The notes below the pieces were generated by a model. That model was not told the origin of the DNA. It did no database searches and saw nothing but the letters and a program-made list of their open reading frames with translations. This document shows, piece by piece, positions 17,571 to 26,065 of a stretch of DNA of 59,356 bases; the first letter of the stretch is position 1; each line of letters opens with the position of its first letter. A program made the position numbers and the translations under genes. Source of the DNA: Streptomyces sp. NK08204. GTDB lineage: Bacteria > Actinomycetota > Actinomycetes > Streptomycetales > Streptomycetaceae. The stretch is taken from positions 1 through 59,356 of the forward strand of contig NZ_JAINVF010000035.1 in NCBI RefSeq assembly GCF_020400585.1. Direction: 5' to 3'.

Positions 17571-17962
17571 GGGGCAGCGCTCCTGTCGGGACGACGTGGG
17601 TTCGTGGGGACTCCTCCATCGTCCCGGCGGGCCGCGCCCCTGAAGTCAGTCGCTGTTCCGGTTCCGGGGGGCGACTCGGGTCGCACGCGGCGGGCCGGTG
17701 TCATACCTGGGGAGTACGGCGGACCGGACGACGTCCGGCCTCGGGGTGGGCTGGAGGGGGCCTGGAGCAGCGCTCGTCGACTGACGGAGCGGTTGGCGCG
17801 AAACAGGTGGCACGCCCTTGTTCTGACGGTGAAATTCCGTCATTCCGTGTGCGGGCAGACCGGGGTCACACCAGGCTAACTGACAAGTACGCGTGGTGAC
17901 TTCCATGGTCTGATGCACACTCAGGCATCAATAAAATAAGACAACATCGCTCCGTGCGCCCG
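17571..17962. other. Intergenic region between the ABC operon and bldA
   Basis: About 390 bp without a convincing gene. It must contain the ABC operon promoter on the minus strand. Near 17928-17944 there is an unusually AT-rich run (ATCAATAAAATAAGACAA) for this genome. Confidence 0.5.
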
Positions 17963-17990
17963 TTGTTCGACAGGGGGCTGCCGATAGTCT
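17963..17990 (+). promoter_or_regulatory. Possible bldA promoter
   Basis: TTGTTC (17963-17968), 16-bp spacer, TAGTCT (17985-17990), ending 27 bp before the mature tRNA 5' end. Position is right for a tRNA promoter; the -35 match is poor. Confidence 0.35.
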
Positions 17991-18017
17991 CGAGCCTCGA
18001 AGCGGAGCCCGTGTACT

Positions 18018-18101
18018 GCCCGGATGGTGGAATGTAGACACGGCGAGCTTAAACCTCGCTGCCCCTTCGCGGGCGTGCCGGTTCGAGTCCGGCTCCGGGC
18101 A
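18018..18101 (+). tRNA. bldA: tRNA-Leu, anticodon TAA (bldA)
   Basis: A full cloverleaf can be drawn: acceptor GCCCGGA/TCCGGGC (18018-18024 with 18094-18100, discriminator A at 18101), D stem GTG/CAC, anticodon stem GCGAG/CTCGC with loop CTTAAAC so the anticodon is TAA (18050-18052), a long class II variable arm, and T stem GCCGG/CCGGC with loop TTCGAGT. CCA is not encoded. A tRNA-Leu reading UUA in Streptomyces is BldA, which controls translation of rare TTA-containing genes for aerial growth and antibiotic production. Confidence 0.97.
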
Positions 18102-18102
18102 C

Positions 18103-18196
18103 TCTCTCCTTCCGCTTCCCCTCCTCCCTGCCCCCTTCCCCCGGCCCCCGGCCCTCTCCCTCCCGCCTCGCTTCCCTCCTCCCTCCTCCCTCCCTC
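18103..18196 (+). repeat. Long pyrimidine-rich tract downstream of bldA
   Basis: Over 90 bases almost entirely C and T on the plus strand, beginning 2 bp after the tRNA. It may act in transcription termination or 3' processing of the bldA precursor, or simply be low-complexity DNA. Confidence 0.6.
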
Positions 18197-18298
18197 ACCC
18201 CGCCGTTCTCCTGCCGGTGCGCGAGGGGCCGACGTAGCCGGGAGCAGGCTGTCCGCGTAGCGTGTGGCGCAGCACGGTAAGGGAAAGATCCTCCCCAG

Positions 18299-18334
18299 GT
18301 ATTACGGATGATCCTTTGCCAAGCTATTACCCTT
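18299..18334 (+). promoter_or_regulatory. Possible promoter/operator of the BI-1 gene
   Basis: Two TATTAC hexamers (about 18300 and 18326) about 26 bp apart, in a locally AT-richer stretch upstream of the Bax-inhibitor-1 gene. Confidence 0.3.
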
Positions 18335-18372
18335 GACGCCAAGGCCGCACAGGCTGGCCATGGAGGAGTGAA

Positions 18373-19233
18373 ATGAGGAGCAGCAACCCGGTCTTCTCGC
18401 GACGGGGGTTCAGCCGCGACAACGGCTACGCCGGCTTCAACACCGCACCGCAGGCCGGGTACGCACAGGGCAACCCGTACGCGCAGAACCCCTACGCCCA
18501 GAACCCGTACGCCCAGCAGGGTGCGCCGTACGGCGCCATGCCCCAGGCACCGGTCACCACCGACCGGATGACGATGGACGACGTCGTCGTCCGCTCGGCC
18601 ATCACGCTCGGCACGGTCGCCGTGGGTGCCGTCCTCGCCTGGGCTCTGCTGCCGGTCTCGGCCACCAGCTACGGCCTGGCCATCGGGGCCGCGCTCGTGG
18701 CGATGGTCCTGGCGATGGTCCAGAGCTTCAAGCGCACCCCGGTGCCCGCGCTGATCCTCGGATACGCCGCCTTCGAGGGCGTCTTCCTCGGTGTCGTCAG
18801 CGAGATGTACAACAGCCGCTGGAGCGGCGCCCCCTTCCAGGCGGTGCTCGGCACCATGGCCGTCTCGGCCGCGACCCTGCTGGTCTACAAGGCCGGCTGG
18901 GTCCGCGTCACCGCGCGCTACGCCCGCGTCGGCCTGTCCATCGCCCTCGCCTTCATGGTGGTCATGGCGATCAACCTGCTGCTGGTCGCGTTCGGCGTCG
19001 CGGAGGACGGCGGACTGCGCAGCTTCGGCCCGCTCGGCGCGCTCGTGGGCATCGTCGCCATCGTGCTCGGCGCGTTCTTCCTGACCCTCGACTTCAAGCA
19101 GATCGAGGACGGCATCGCCTACGGCGCCCCGCGGAACGAGTCCTGGCTCGCCGCCTTCGGCCTCACCATGACCCTGGTGTGGATCTACGTGGAGATGCTG
19201 CGACTGGTGGCGATCTTCACCAACAACGACTGA
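18373..19233 (+). CDS. Bax inhibitor-1 / YccA family membrane protein
   Basis: 286 residues. The cytosolic N-terminus (about 1-60) is rich in Asn, Pro, Tyr, Ala and Gln with three NPYAQ repeats, then seven hydrophobic segments between about 70 and 280. The family motif region FEGVFLGVVSEMYNSRW and the C-terminal LDFKQIEDGIAYGAPRNESWLAAFGLTMTLVWIYVEMLRL identify BI-1/YccA, a pH-sensitive calcium-leak family. GGAGG stands 7 bases before the ATG. The function in Streptomyces is not known to me. Confidence 0.9.
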   Translation: MRSSNPVFSRRGFSRDNGYAGFNTAPQAGYAQGNPYAQNPYAQNPYAQQGAPYGAMPQAPVTTDRMTMDDVVVRSAITLGTVAVGAVLAWALLPVSATSYGLAIGAALVAMVLAMVQSFKRTPVPALILGYAAFEGVFLGVVSEMYNSRWSGAPFQAVLGTMAVSAATLLVYKAGWVRVTARYARVGLSIALAFMVVMAINLLLVAFGVAEDGGLRSFGPLGALVGIVAIVLGAFFLTLDFKQIEDGIAYGAPRNESWLAAFGLTMTLVWIYVEMLRLVAIFTNND

Positions 19234-19281
19234 CCGGATCGGCTGGGCGAGAGCTCCGGCCGAGCGGGAGCCGAGTGATGC

Positions 19282-19314
19282 GAGAGGGCCCCGGGTTCCA
19301 CCCGGGGCCCTCTC
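19282..19314. terminator. Strong bidirectional terminator
   Basis: A perfect 14-bp stem (GAGAGGGCCCCGGG and its complement) with loop TTCCA between convergent genes. Confidence 0.9.
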
Positions 19315-19320
19315 GGCGTC

Positions 19321-19551
19321 TCAGAGCAGCTTTCGGGCCGCCCTCCTCAAGTCGTACTCATGGACGATGGCCTTGGCGTGGCCGTACGCGAGGTCGTACT
19401 CGTGCCGGAGCCAGCTGACCTTTTCCTCGAAGCGGAAGAGTGCCGGGCCTTCTTCGACGGCGCGCAGCCAGTCGGAGACTTCACGACCGGTGCAGTGGGG
19501 GATGCGGGCGAGCAGATTGCGGTGGGTCTCTTCGGAGAAGACTTGGGACAT
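19321..19551 (-). CDS. Small DUF4287-type protein
   Basis: 76 residues beginning MSQVFSEETHRNLLARIPHC, with the conserved DUF4287 features T-GREVSDWLRAV and the C-terminal LAYGHAKAIVHEYDLRRAARK. Widespread small cytosolic protein of unknown function in actinobacteria. The frame extends upstream to 19590, but the conserved N-terminus sits at 19551. Confidence 0.75.
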   Translation of the reverse strand: MSQVFSEETHRNLLARIPHCTGREVSDWLRAVEEGPALFRFEEKVSWLRHEYDLAYGHAKAIVHEYDLRRAARKLL

Positions 19552-19649
19552 CGGCGCCTCCGGACGCGATCGATGAAGCCGGTCCTTCACGTCACCGTGC
19601 CCGAGCGTTGGCGTCTTGGCAACAGTCCGGGCACGTTACGCTCTGGCTC

Positions 19650-19961
19650 GTGGTTGATACGACGCCCCTGACCCAAGCCGTGGATCACTTCGCCGACCGG
19701 TTGCGGGCGGCGCCGCAGAGCCGGCTCCAGCGGGGCGCCGCCGCGGAGGCGCTGGCGCTGGCCCGGGAGTTGGCGTGCTGGGCGCAGCGCCTGGAGACGC
19801 CGGACGCCGAGCCCCGGGAGATGCCCGACGCGGGCATGTTCGCGGCGGCCGACCAGATCCTCGTCGCCGCGCACGACTTGGCCCTCGTGCTCAGGAGCGA
19901 GGACGAGGTCGAACGGGCCGTGCTGGCGGTGGAGGAGGCGCGCAAGCGGGCGGGGGTCTGA
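19650..19961 (+). CDS. Conserved hypothetical protein, helical
   Basis: 103 residues from a GTG start (VVDTTPLTQAVDHFADRLR). Mostly alpha-helical, Ala/Leu/Glu rich, no signal or membrane segment. I do not recognise a domain. Upstream in-frame codons are open to 19440, but that part is arginine-rich shadow sequence overlapping the minus-strand gene. Confidence 0.65.
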   Translation: MVDTTPLTQAVDHFADRLRAAPQSRLQRGAAAEALALARELACWAQRLETPDAEPREMPDAGMFAAADQILVAAHDLALVLRSEDEVERAVLAVEEARKRAGV

Positions 19962-19964
19962 GTG

Positions 19965-20786
19965 TCACAGGGACGCGATGACCCGGTCCGCCAGGACGTA
20001 CACCGTGTCCTTGCCGTCCTTGCCGCACGCGAAGGTCAGCGTGTAGGCGCCGGAGACACCTGAGCCGCCCAGGAGATAGGGGGACTCGCCGGACCGCAGG
20101 GCCGCCGCCAGGTGCTCCGCCGTCTCGCGGTGGCCCGGCGTCATGCACAGGGTGGTGCCGTCGGTGAAGACGTACACGTCGAGGGTGCCGAGCGGGCCGG
20201 GGCGGACGTCGCACAGTTCCGTGCGCTCGGCGGCCAGCTGCTCCAGCGTGCTCACGGTTCGCTCGTGGTCGTTCACGATGGGCGACTGCACCGGGACGAA
20301 GTCCGGGTGCGAGGGGTGGCGGCGACGGGCCGCGGCCAGCTCCGGGGATTCCGCGGAGGTGCCGCCCTGGACGAAGTCCTTGGGGGAGAACTCGTCGGCG
20401 TCGGCGGCCGGCTCGGACACCGGCTCCAGGCCCGTGAAGTCGGCCTGCCGGGGCAGGAACAGGTCGCTGTCGGACAGGCCGAGCAGGGAGGGCATGTCGG
20501 AGGCGTCACGTGCCTCCTGGGCCGCCCAGAAGGCACGGGCCTCGGCCAGCTCCCTCTCCCGCTCCTCGGCCAGCGCCTCGGCCACCGCGACACGTATCTG
20601 TTCGGCGTCGGCGTGGCTGCGGGCGCTCGGCAGCAGGGCGCGCGTGGTGGCCGCCTCGTTCTCGGCGAGCTGCCGCTGCAGCTCCGAGAGCTGGCGGCGC
20701 AGCTTCAGCACGGTACGCAGGACGGCGACGCCCACGGCGCCGGTGGCAGCCGTGGTGAGCAGCAGGGCGATCGGCATGGCGCTCAC
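19965..20786 (-). CDS. Membrane-anchored hypothetical protein with coiled coil
   Basis: 273 residues from GTG 20786 (GGGAG 7 bases upstream). One N-terminal transmembrane helix (PIALLLTTAATGAVGVAVL), a coiled coil about residues 25-95 (LRRQLSELQRQLAENEAA; EALAEERERELAEARAFW), a disordered acidic linker, and a globular C-terminal domain (about 170-273) with LDVYVFTDGTTLCMTPGHRETAEHLAAALR. No family recognised. It faces the preceding gene tail to tail with a 3-bp gap. Confidence 0.75.
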   Translation of the reverse strand: MSAMPIALLLTTAATGAVGVAVLRTVLKLRRQLSELQRQLAENEAATTRALLPSARSHADAEQIRVAVAEALAEERERELAEARAFWAAQEARDASDMPSLLGLSDSDLFLPRQADFTGLEPVSEPAADADEFSPKDFVQGGTSAESPELAAARRRHPSHPDFVPVQSPIVNDHERTVSTLEQLAAERTELCDVRPGPLGTLDVYVFTDGTTLCMTPGHRETAEHLAAALRSGESPYLLGGSGVSGAYTLTFACGKDGKDTVYVLADRVIASL

Positions 20787-20984
20787 TGACTTACTCCCAG
20801 GTTCAAAGTCGACCCCCGACTTCCTACATCAGCTTGAAGGGCGGACTAACCACCTGTCAGTGCGTAATGTCACGAAACGGACAGGGCATTCGCTGCGGGG
20901 TTTCCGGGGGAGCGCCGTTGACCTGCGCGGATACCCCGGGCGAGGGATATAGGTCACATCCTGGGGGAGATTGGATCACGAAAA

Positions 20985-21019
20985 GGTCCGGAACCTCGGG
21001 GCCTGCCGGGTTCCGGACC
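20985..21019 (-). terminator. Terminator of the thiolase gene
   Basis: An 11-bp stem GGTCCGGAACC/GGTTCCGGACC with CTTTT following on the minus strand. The rest of 20787-21060 holds no gene. Confidence 0.85.
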
Positions 21020-21060
21020 CTTGACCGACGTACGGTGTCCGGTTCGCTACCGAACGTCGA

Positions 21061-22281
21061 TCAGCTGAGGCGCTCGATGACCATCGCCATGCCCTGGCCG
21101 CCGCCGACGCACATCGTCTCCAGGCCGAACTGCTTGTCGTGGAACTGGAGGGAGTTGATGAGCGTGCCGGTGATGCGGGCGCCGGTCATGCCGAAGGGGT
21201 GGCCGACGGCGATGGCGCCGCCGTTCACGTTCAGCTTGTCGATGTCGATGCCCAGGTCGCGGTACGACGGGATCACCTGGGCGGCGAAGGCCTCGTTGAT
21301 CTCGACCAGGTCGATGTCGTCGATGGTGAGACCGGCGCGGCGCAGGGCCTGCTGGGAGGCCTCGACCGGGCCGAGGCCCATGATCTCCGGGGACAGGCCG
21401 GAGACGCCGGTGGACACGATGCGGGCGAGCGGGGTGAGGCCCAGCTCGCGGGCCTTGGTGTCGCTCATGATGACGACCGCGGCGGCACCGTCGTTGAGCG
21501 GGCAGCAGTTGCCGGCGGTGACGAGCCCGTCCGGGCGGAAGACCGGCTTCAGGCCGGAGACACCCTCCAGCGTGACGCCGGCGCGCGGGCCGTCGTCCTT
21601 GCTGACGACCGTGCCGTCGGGGAGGGTCACCGGGGTGATCTCGCGCTCCCAGAAGCCGTTCTTGATGGCCTGCTCGGCGAGGTTCTGCGAGCGGACGCCG
21701 AACTCGTCCATGTCCTGGCGGGTCACGCCCTTCCAGCGGGCGAGGTTCTCGGCGGTCTGGCCCATCGCGATGTAGGCGTCCGGGACGAGGCCGTCCTCGC
21801 GCGGGTCGTGCCAGGTCGTGCCCTCCTGCTCGGCGACGGCTGCCGTACGGGCCTCCGCCTCGGCGAAGAACGGGTTGTGCGTGTCCGGCAGGCTGTCCGA
21901 GTTGCCCTTGACGAACCGGGAGACCATCTCGACACCGGCCGAGATGAAGACGTCGCCCTCGCCGGCCTTGATGGCGTGCAGGGCCATGCGGGAGGTCTGC
22001 AGCGAGGAGGAGCAGTACCGGGTGATCGTGCAGCCCGGCAGGTGGTCCATGCCCATCTGTACGGCGACGATCCGGCCGAGGTTGTTGCCCTGCTCGCCGC
22101 CGGGCAGACCGCAGCCGAGCATCAGGTCGTCGATGTCGCGCGGGTCCAGCTCGGGGATCTTGGCGAGGGCGGCCTGGATGATCGTGGCGGTGAGGTCGTC
22201 CGGGCGCAGGTCCTTGAGGGAGCCCTTGAAAGCGCGGCCGATCGGGGAACGGGCGGTCGAGACGATGACGGCTTCGGGCAT
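21061..22281 (-). CDS. Acetyl-CoA C-acyltransferase (thiolase)
   Basis: 406-residue cytosolic thiolase of fatty-acid beta-oxidation or acetoacetyl-CoA metabolism. Nucleophile Cys90 in RYCSSSLQT; catalytic His in GHPFGMTGARI; second Cys in CVGGGQGMAMVIE, which closes the protein as usual. Also typical is the N-terminal IVSTARSPIGRAFKGSL. A monocistronic unit with its own terminator; no beta-oxidation partner adjoins it. Confidence 0.94.
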   Translation of the reverse strand: MPEAVIVSTARSPIGRAFKGSLKDLRPDDLTATIIQAALAKIPELDPRDIDDLMLGCGLPGGEQGNNLGRIVAVQMGMDHLPGCTITRYCSSSLQTSRMALHAIKAGEGDVFISAGVEMVSRFVKGNSDSLPDTHNPFFAEAEARTAAVAEQEGTTWHDPREDGLVPDAYIAMGQTAENLARWKGVTRQDMDEFGVRSQNLAEQAIKNGFWEREITPVTLPDGTVVSKDDGPRAGVTLEGVSGLKPVFRPDGLVTAGNCCPLNDGAAAVVIMSDTKARELGLTPLARIVSTGVSGLSPEIMGLGPVEASQQALRRAGLTIDDIDLVEINEAFAAQVIPSYRDLGIDIDKLNVNGGAIAVGHPFGMTGARITGTLINSLQFHDKQFGLETMCVGGGQGMAMVIERLS

Positions 22282-22418
22282 CACGGCTCCATTGACGAAC
22301 AGGACGGGCGGATGGGCGGGTCGAGTGGGAAGTTACCCGCACGTATGGGCCAGGTCACGCGTGTGGCGGTGTGACCCTGGCCGCAATTGTCTAAGCGCTT
22401 GCTTGGCTTACCCTCGGG

Positions 22419-22480
22419 CCTGCCGCCTGCCGCCTGCCGCCTGCCGCCTGCCGCCTGCCGCCTGCCGCCTGCCGCCTGCC
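22419..22480. repeat. Heptanucleotide tandem repeat (CCTGCCG)8
   Basis: Eight exact head-to-tail copies of CCTGCCG (22419-22474) and a ninth partial copy. It lies in the 277-bp intergenic stretch between the thiolase start and the SGNH hydrolase stop, about 140 bp upstream of the thiolase start. Confidence 0.95.
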
Positions 22481-22558
22481 CACCCGGCTCGGCGGGCCGG
22501 AGGGGAAGCGGGGCCCTGATGAGGGCGAGCCCCCCAGCAGGTGGCGAGCCCCCAGGGG

Positions 22559-23578
22559 TCAGGGGGACGGGGCCGCCGGTTCCGCCTCCGGCACCCGGCG
22601 GCGGCGCCTGCGCTTGAGCAGGGCCCAAGGCCCCCGGGGACCTGTCGGCATCGCCGCCGTGACCTCCGTACCCGCCTCCGACGCCGCCTCGGCCGCAGCG
22701 CGGGCAACCGGCAGGAAGCCCTCGCGGCGGGAGACGTCCGGCCGTTCCTCCTCCGCCGGCCACAGGCCCAGCGTCGCGCACACCGTCGGCAGGACCGCCA
22801 TCGCCGCCGTGGCGTACCCCTCGGCGGAGGGGTGGTAGTTGTCCGGCCCGAACAGCTCGCGCGGGTTCGCCTCGAACTCCGGCCCCAGCAGGTCACCCAG
22901 CGACACCGTCCGCCCGCCCTGCTCGATCACCCCGATCGTCTGCGCCGCCGCCAGCTGCCGCGAGGCCCGCCGGGCCAGCCAGCGCAACGGCTGCTGCACC
23001 GGCTCGATGGTGCCGAGGTCGGGGCAGGTCCCCACCACCACCTCCGCGCCGGCCGTGCGCAGCCGCCGCACCGCCGCCGACAGATGCCGTACCGAGCGCG
23101 TCGGCGGCATCCGATGCGTCACGTCGTTCGCGCCGATCATGATCACGCACACGTCCGGGACGGGAAAGGGCGACGACAGCACCAGCGCCACCTGGCGGTC
23201 CAGGTCGTCGGACTGGGCGCCGGGGAGGGCCACATTGCGCAGCACCACCGGACGTTCCGCCACCGCCGCCAGTCCCGACGCCAGCAACGCCCCCGGTGTC
23301 TGCCCCGAGCGGTGCACCCCCTGTCCAGCGGCGGTGGAGTCACCGAGCAGGGTCAGTCTGAGGGGAGGTTCGCCGGGGACGTCGTACACCCGGCCGTACA
23401 GGCCGTCGGCCACCGGCACCCGCCCGGCGCCGCCGTTGCCCACATGGCGCCGCGCCATCTGCATCTCGGCCAGCAGGAGTCCGACGGCCGCCGCGCCCAC
23501 GAGCCCGACCCCGCCGCCGCCGTACGCCGCTCCGGCCGCGATGCGCCGGGCCACTCTCGCCCTCGACAGGTTCGTCAT
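22559..23578 (-). CDS. SGNH/GDSL hydrolase, probably membrane-anchored
   Basis: 339 residues. A hydrophobic N-terminal segment (GGGGVGLVGAAAVGLLLAEM) suggests export and anchoring. The SGNH core has block I LLGDSTAAGQG (nucleophile Ser), a block II-like LRNVALPGAQSDDL, block III MIGANDVT (Asn) and block V DNYHPSAEGYA (Asp/His). The Arg/Pro-rich C-terminus is probably disordered. GAGGAGG precedes ATG 23578. The substrate (lipid or carbohydrate ester) cannot be told. It is divergent from the next gene, cystathionine beta-synthase. Confidence 0.87.
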   Translation of the reverse strand: MTNLSRARVARRIAAGAAYGGGGVGLVGAAAVGLLLAEMQMARRHVGNGGAGRVPVADGLYGRVYDVPGEPPLRLTLLGDSTAAGQGVHRSGQTPGALLASGLAAVAERPVVLRNVALPGAQSDDLDRQVALVLSSPFPVPDVCVIMIGANDVTHRMPPTRSVRHLSAAVRRLRTAGAEVVVGTCPDLGTIEPVQQPLRWLARRASRQLAAAQTIGVIEQGGRTVSLGDLLGPEFEANPRELFGPDNYHPSAEGYATAAMAVLPTVCATLGLWPAEEERPDVSRREGFLPVARAAAEAASEAGTEVTAAMPTGPRGPWALLKRRRRRRVPEAEPAAPSP

Positions 23579-23738
23579 GCGTCGCCGCCACCTCCTCGTA
23601 GCCGTACAACCACTCCTTGCCCCGCACCCCCGGTGCGCCAATCTCGACAGGGAGTGAACGCCCTCCGCGCGTCACCCTGGGGCCGTACGCTGGCTTGACC
23701 ACTACGACCACTCTTTTTGCAAGCAACCGGAGACAACG

Positions 23739-25130
23739 GTGCAATTCCACGACTCGATGATCAGCCTCGTCGGCAACACCCCGCTGGTGCGGCTCAACAG
23801 CGTGACCCAGGGAATCCAGGCGACCGTCCTGGCCAAGGTGGAGTACTTCAACCCGGGCGGCTCCGTGAAGGACCGCATCGCCCTGCGCATGATCGAGGCG
23901 GCCGAGCAGAGCGGTGAGCTGAAGCCCGGCGGCACGATCGTCGAGCCGACCAGCGGCAACACCGGTGTGGGCCTGGCCATCGTGGCCCAGCAGAAGGGCT
24001 ACAAGTGCATCTTCGTGTGCCCCGACAAGGTGAGCACCGACAAGATCAACGTGCTGCGCGCGTACGGCGCCGAGGTCGTCGTCTGCCCGACGGCCGTCGC
24101 CCCTGAGCACCCGGACTCCTACTACAACGTCTCCGACCGCCTCGTCCGCGAGACCCCCGGGGCATGGAAGCCCGACCAGTACTCCAACCCCAACAACCCG
24201 CTCTCGCACTATCACTCGACCGGCCCCGAGCTGTGGGAGCAGACCGAGGGGAAGATCACCCACTTCGTGGCGGGCGTGGGCACCGGCGGCACCATCTCCG
24301 GCACCGGCCGCTACCTGAAGGACGCCAGCGGTGGCAAGGTCAAGGTCATCGGCGCCGACCCCGAGGGGTCCGTGTACTCCGGCGGCTCCGGGCGCCCGTA
24401 CCTGGTCGAGGGAGTCGGTGAGGACTTCTGGCCGACCGCCTACGACCGCACCGTCGCGGACGAGATCGTCGCCGTGTCCGACAAGGACTCCTTCCAGATG
24501 ACCCGCCGGCTGGCCAAGGAGGAGGGCCTGCTCGTCGGCGGCTCCTGCGGCATGGCCGTCGTCGCCGCGCTGCGCGTCGCCGAGCGGCTCGGTCCCGACG
24601 ACGTCGTGGTGGTGCTGCTCCCGGACAGCGGGCGGGGCTACCTCAGCAAGATCTTCAACGACGAGTGGATGGCCGACTACGGCTTCCTGGCGGACGAGGG
24701 CCCCAGCGCCCGCGTCGGGGACGTCCTGTCCGACAAGGCGCACGGCGCCATGCCGTCCCTGGTGCACATGCACCCGGACGAGACGGTCGGCCAGGCCATC
24801 GAGGTGCTGCGGGAGTACGGCGTCTCGCAGATGCCGGTCGTCAAGCCCGGCGCCGGTCACCCGGACGTGATGGCCGCCGAGGTCGTCGGCTCGGTCGTGG
24901 AACGGGAGCTGCTGGACGCCCTGTTCTCCAAGCGCGCCTCCCTGGACGACCCGCTGGAGAAGCACATGTGCTCGCCGCTGCCCCAGGTCGGCTCCGGCGA
25001 GCCCGTCGCCGACCTGATGTCGGTGCTCGGCTCGGCCGACGCGGCGATCGTCCTCGTCGAGGGCAAGCCGACCGGTGTGGTCAGCCGGCAGGACCTGCTG
25101 GCCTTCCTCGCCAAGGGCGGGAACAAGTAG
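23739..25130 (+). CDS. cbs: Cystathionine beta-synthase
   Basis: 463 residues. PLP-dependent condensation of homocysteine with serine (reverse transsulfuration) in the cytosol. The fold-type II catalytic core has the Schiff-base Lys44 in NPGGSVKDR, the substrate loop EPTSGNTGVG and the phosphate-binding GVGTGGTISGTGR. After about residue 335 there is a tandem pair of CBS domains (VLSDKAHGAMPSLVHMHPDETVGQAIEVLREYG; PLPQVGSGEPVADLMSVLG), the regulatory module. GTG start with GGAG upstream. Confidence 0.94.
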   Translation: MQFHDSMISLVGNTPLVRLNSVTQGIQATVLAKVEYFNPGGSVKDRIALRMIEAAEQSGELKPGGTIVEPTSGNTGVGLAIVAQQKGYKCIFVCPDKVSTDKINVLRAYGAEVVVCPTAVAPEHPDSYYNVSDRLVRETPGAWKPDQYSNPNNPLSHYHSTGPELWEQTEGKITHFVAGVGTGGTISGTGRYLKDASGGKVKVIGADPEGSVYSGGSGRPYLVEGVGEDFWPTAYDRTVADEIVAVSDKDSFQMTRRLAKEEGLLVGGSCGMAVVAALRVAERLGPDDVVVVLLPDSGRGYLSKIFNDEWMADYGFLADEGPSARVGDVLSDKAHGAMPSLVHMHPDETVGQAIEVLREYGVSQMPVVKPGAGHPDVMAAEVVGSVVERELLDALFSKRASLDDPLEKHMCSPLPQVGSGEPVADLMSVLGSADAAIVLVEGKPTGVVSRQDLLAFLAKGGNK

Positions 25131-25420
25131 CGAACCTCCGGTGAACCGCCCGTGTCCGGGGCGAACATGCGGTGACCGTGGCCGTTCGAGCCGTTTCGGA
25201 AGTGGTACGAACGCGTCACGTGCACGCAGCACTCGCTTAACACGGGTCCGGCAGATTGGAGGTGTCGGAAGGGCGAGCGGAACTCCCGGGCTGTCAGCAC
25301 CGGTGCGGCTCCCCGCCCAGACCGACGCCGAACGGCGTCACGGACCTCCGGAGCGGCTCCCGGACCTCCATGGACGCCACGGACGCGCAGCCCGGCCCTG
25401 ACCCGGCCCGCGTCCCGCGC
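25131..25420. other. Intergenic region downstream of cbs
   Basis: About 290 bp in which I see no convincing gene or RNA. Confidence 0.5.
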
Positions 25421-25469
25421 GGGGACCGCCGTCGTCCCGCCCCCCGGAAACGGGGGTGCGGCGGTCCCC
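25421..25469. terminator. Bidirectional terminator
   Basis: Outer stem GGGGACCGCCG/CGGCGGTCCCC with inner CCCCCG/CGGGGG hairpin around GAAA, followed by ATTTTCG on the plus strand. Confidence 0.8.
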
Positions 25470-25524
25470 GCTCATTTTCGACGGTTTGCGGTGTTCGTCG
25501 CTTTCACCATGCCGTCAGCAAGCT

Positions 25525-25932
25525 TCAGTCCTGGTGGCCGCACCGGTCGCGGCGCCCGGGGAGGATCTCCGGGTGGAGGCGTACGGCCTGGGCCGCGTTG
25601 ACGCCGACGATGCCGCTCCAGGCGGCCACCAGCCCGGGCAGCCCCGTCAGGGCGCCGGCGATCGCGGACAGCGGGATGGCCAGCACCAGCGTGAGCAGCG
25701 CGAAGCCGTAGCGCTCGGCCCAGGTGTCGGCCGGCTTCGGCCGCCGGCTCTCACGTGCGGTCGCCGTCTGCCGCTCGGCCAGATGCCGCCGCACCCGGCG
25801 GTCCACCGTCTCGTCGATCTGCTGCTCGACCTTTTCCAGGAACGAGTCGATCAGCACGGAGTCGTACTCCGCGCCCAGTTCCGTGCGGGCCCGCACAGTG
25901 GCGTCGAGTTCCTTCGGGTCCAGTGCGCTCAT
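25525..25932 (-). CDS. Small conserved membrane protein
   Basis: 135 residues starting MSALDPKELDATVRARTELG. The first 75 residues are soluble and helical with charged repeats (DETVDRRVRRHLAERQ); two hydrophobic segments follow (FALLTLVLAIPLSAIAGAL; LPGLVAAWSGIVGVNAAQAV). GGTGGAG sits before ATG 25932. No family recognised. Confidence 0.7.
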   Translation of the reverse strand: MSALDPKELDATVRARTELGAEYDSVLIDSFLEKVEQQIDETVDRRVRRHLAERQTATARESRRPKPADTWAERYGFALLTLVLAIPLSAIAGALTGLPGLVAAWSGIVGVNAAQAVRLHPEILPGRRDRCGHQD

Positions 25933-26037
25933 GCGCTCCACCGTAAGAAGCCGTCCTGCCCACCGCACTGGGGACAACCCCCCTGTCCGTGCCGACCGCT
26001 TGCCGCTCTGCATATGCTCATGCAGAATCCTCAGCTA

Positions 26038-26045
26038 CTGAATAG
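26038..26045 (+). promoter_or_regulatory. CTGAATAG motif upstream of the RpiR-type gene
   Basis: An AT-rich 8-mer about 20 bp before the start codon; its reverse complement occurs at 31356-31363 upstream of hutU. Possible autoregulatory site. Confidence 0.35.
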
Positions 26046-26065
26046 GCGAGGGGGACCACGTCATC

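Noticed and set aside
22387..22617. Small plus-strand ORF running through the heptamer repeat
   Set aside because: Its composition (PAACRLP repeats) comes only from the tandem repeat.
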